From positions 1 through 6,341 of the forward strand of contig JAKQWJ010000091.1 of assembly GCA_029562045.1 (NCBI GenBank): a DNA stretch of 6,341 nucleotides. Direction: 5' to 3'. This stretch comes from Spirochaetota bacterium (lineage in GTDB: Bacteria > Spirochaetota > Spirochaetia > DTKZ01). Shown here piece by piece: positions 5,216-6,341 of the stretch (positions within the stretch are counted from its first letter, which is position 1; every line of letters starts with the position of its first letter). A program made the position numbers and the translations under genes. The notes beneath the pieces are model-generated. The model was not told the DNA's origin and did not search any database. It worked only from the letters and a program-made list of their open reading frames with translations.

Positions 5216-6341
5216 ATGTATTACATCGACGTGGTTTTCAACATCCCCGTGGACAGGTCCTTCACCTACCGGGCCGGGGAAGAGATCGGGGTGGGGCGGA
5301 GGGTCACGGCGCCCTTCCGGGGCAGGGGTCTGACGGGTTTCGTCGTGGGAGGCTCCCCCCGGGAACCGGAGGTGGATTACGAGATTAAACCCATCGGGAA
5401 GGTCCTGGACCGGGAGCCTCTCTTCGACCCCCCCTATCTGGAGCTGGCATCCTGGGTCCGGGGCATGTACTTCGCCTCCCTGGGAGAGACCCTGGCGGCC
5501 ATGATCCCCGGGGCCCGGCGGGAGACGGGGCTCCCCCCTCTGGCGGCCGACGAGGAGGAGATGACCCCCGAGCCTCCGACCCTCTCGGCGGAGCAGGAAC
5601 GGGCGGTGCGGGAGATCCTGGAAAGACCCGACGGAGCCACCTATCTCTTCGGCATCACGGGGTCGGGGAAGACCGAAGTTTTCCTCCGGGCCGCCGCGGC
5701 GACCCTGGAGGAGGGGCGGGACGTTCTGTACCTGGTGCCGGAGATCGCCCTGACCGGACAGGTGACCGAGGCGATCCGGACCCGTTTCGGACCCGGTGCG
5801 GCGGTGCTGCACTCCCGGCTCAGTCCCTCCCGGCGTCTGGCGGAGTGGCGGCGCATTCTCCGGGGGGAGGCCCGGCTGGTGGTGGGCGCCCGGAGCGCGG
5901 TCTTCGCCCCGCTGCGGAGCCTGGGCCTGATCATCCTCGACGAGGAGCATGAAGGCTCCTACAAGTCCGGGGCGAGCCCCCGTTACCATGCCCGCCAGGT
6001 TGCCATGCGGCGCTCCGCCGTGGAGAGGGCCCGCCTGGTCATGGGGAGCGCCACCCCCTCGGTGGAGGCCTTCCGACTGCTCCGGGACGGGAGCATCCGG
6101 GAAATACGGCTGACCCGCCGCCTGGCGGGGGGGAGCATGCCCGAGGTGGAGGTGGTGGACCTGGCGGGGGAGGAGGGGGTCTTCTCCCGGCGGCTTTCCG
6201 AGGAGATCCTGGCCACCCATCGGGCGGGACGGCAGACCATCCTGTTTCTGAACCGCCGGGGCTTCTCCCATTTCTTCCACTGCAACGCCTGCGGCTACGA
6301 GATGACCTGCCGCCGCTGTTCCGTGGGCCTCACCTATCACA
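5216..6341 (+). CDS. priA: Primosomal replication-restart helicase PriA, N-terminal part
   Basis: The frame is open from ATG 5216 to the window end, giving 375 residues of a protein normally 650-800 long. PriA is the 3'-to-5' superfamily 2 helicase that recognises stalled forks and starts reloading of the replicative helicase. Residues 1 to about 100 are the 3'-end-binding domain (IDVVFNIPVDRSFTY, then the SLGETLAAMIPGA segment). The helicase follows: LSAEQERAV (123-131), Walker A GITGSGKTE (146-154), VPEIALT (174-180), DEEH (242-245), RYHAR (256-260), GSATPS (277-282) and FLNRRG (344-349). The zinc-binding insertion begins with Cys356, Cys359, Cys365 and Cys368; the second set of four would lie beyond the window. 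Only about twenty residues separate the first domain from the helicase, so the winged-helix domain seen in E. coli PriA seems absent. The ATG follows the previous stop by one base, without a Shine-Dalgarno sequence at normal distance, which points to translational coupling. Confidence 0.96.
   Translation, partial: MYYIDVVFNIPVDRSFTYRAGEEIGVGRRVTAPFRGRGLTGFVVGGSPREPEVDYEIKPIGKVLDREPLFDPPYLELASWVRGMYFASLGETLAAMIPGARRETGLPPLAADEEEMTPEPPTLSAEQERAVREILERPDGATYLFGITGSGKTEVFLRAAAATLEEGRDVLYLVPEIALTGQVTEAIRTRFGPGAAVLHSRLSPSRRLAEWRRILRGEARLVVGARSAVFAPLRSLGLIILDEEHEGSYKSGASPRYHARQVAMRRSAVERARLVMGSATPSVEAFRLLRDGSIREIRLTRRLAGGSMPEVEVVDLAGEEGVFSRRLSEEILATHRAGRQTILFLNRRGFSHFFHCNACGYEMTCRRCSVGLTYH

Noticed and set aside
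4886..6340. Antisense open frame of about 484 codons opposite priA
   Set aside because: PriA on the + strand has every helicase motif in order; the antisense translation is low-complexity Gly/Pro/Arg with no family resemblance, so it is a codon-bias shadow.

Overview
The window is a gene-dense stretch of GC-rich bacterial DNA (roughly two thirds G+C by eye, with a strong preference for G or C at third codon positions). Every supported gene lies on the + strand. No tRNA, rRNA, CRISPR array, insertion sequence or long repeat was seen. The gene order cdaA, cdaR, acpS, DUF2225, truA, family-4 UDG, priA, together with the CdaR N-terminus (an NWPAK stretch running straight into one membrane helix), most resembles what I remember of spirochaetes (Spirochaeta/Treponema relatives with high GC). 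This is an inference from memory. Other deep-branching, diderm-type or Synergistota-like lineages are not excluded.

Layout. Positions 1-519 hold the C-terminal part of an M29-type (aminopeptidase T-like) metallopeptidase whose start lies outside the window. A 58-base gap (520-577) follows; it is the only real intergenic space and may hold a weak promoter. From 578 to the end there is one tightly packed run of seven genes. They are the diadenylate cyclase cdaA, its YbbR-domain partner cdaR, the holo-ACP synthase acpS, a four-cysteine DUF2225 protein of unknown function, the tRNA pseudouridine synthase truA, an iron-sulfur family-4 uracil-DNA glycosylase with a long low-complexity N-terminal arm, and the replication-restart helicase priA (cut by the window end). 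Neighbouring genes overlap by 14, 14 and 32 bases or are separated by 1 to 3 bases, so the run is very probably one transcription unit with translational coupling.

How the genes fit together. CdaA makes the second messenger c-di-AMP at the membrane, and CdaR is its usual membrane-anchored regulator. In Firmicutes this pair is followed by glmM; here the third position is taken by acpS (activation of acyl carrier protein), and the rest of the run serves tRNA modification, uracil repair and replication restart. The result is a housekeeping operon that joins c-di-AMP signalling, lipid synthesis, RNA modification and genome maintenance.

Nothing in the window is a clearly new system. The points most worth a second look are the DUF2225 protein embedded in this operon, the apparent absence of the winged-helix domain from PriA, and the arm on the uracil-DNA glycosylase.
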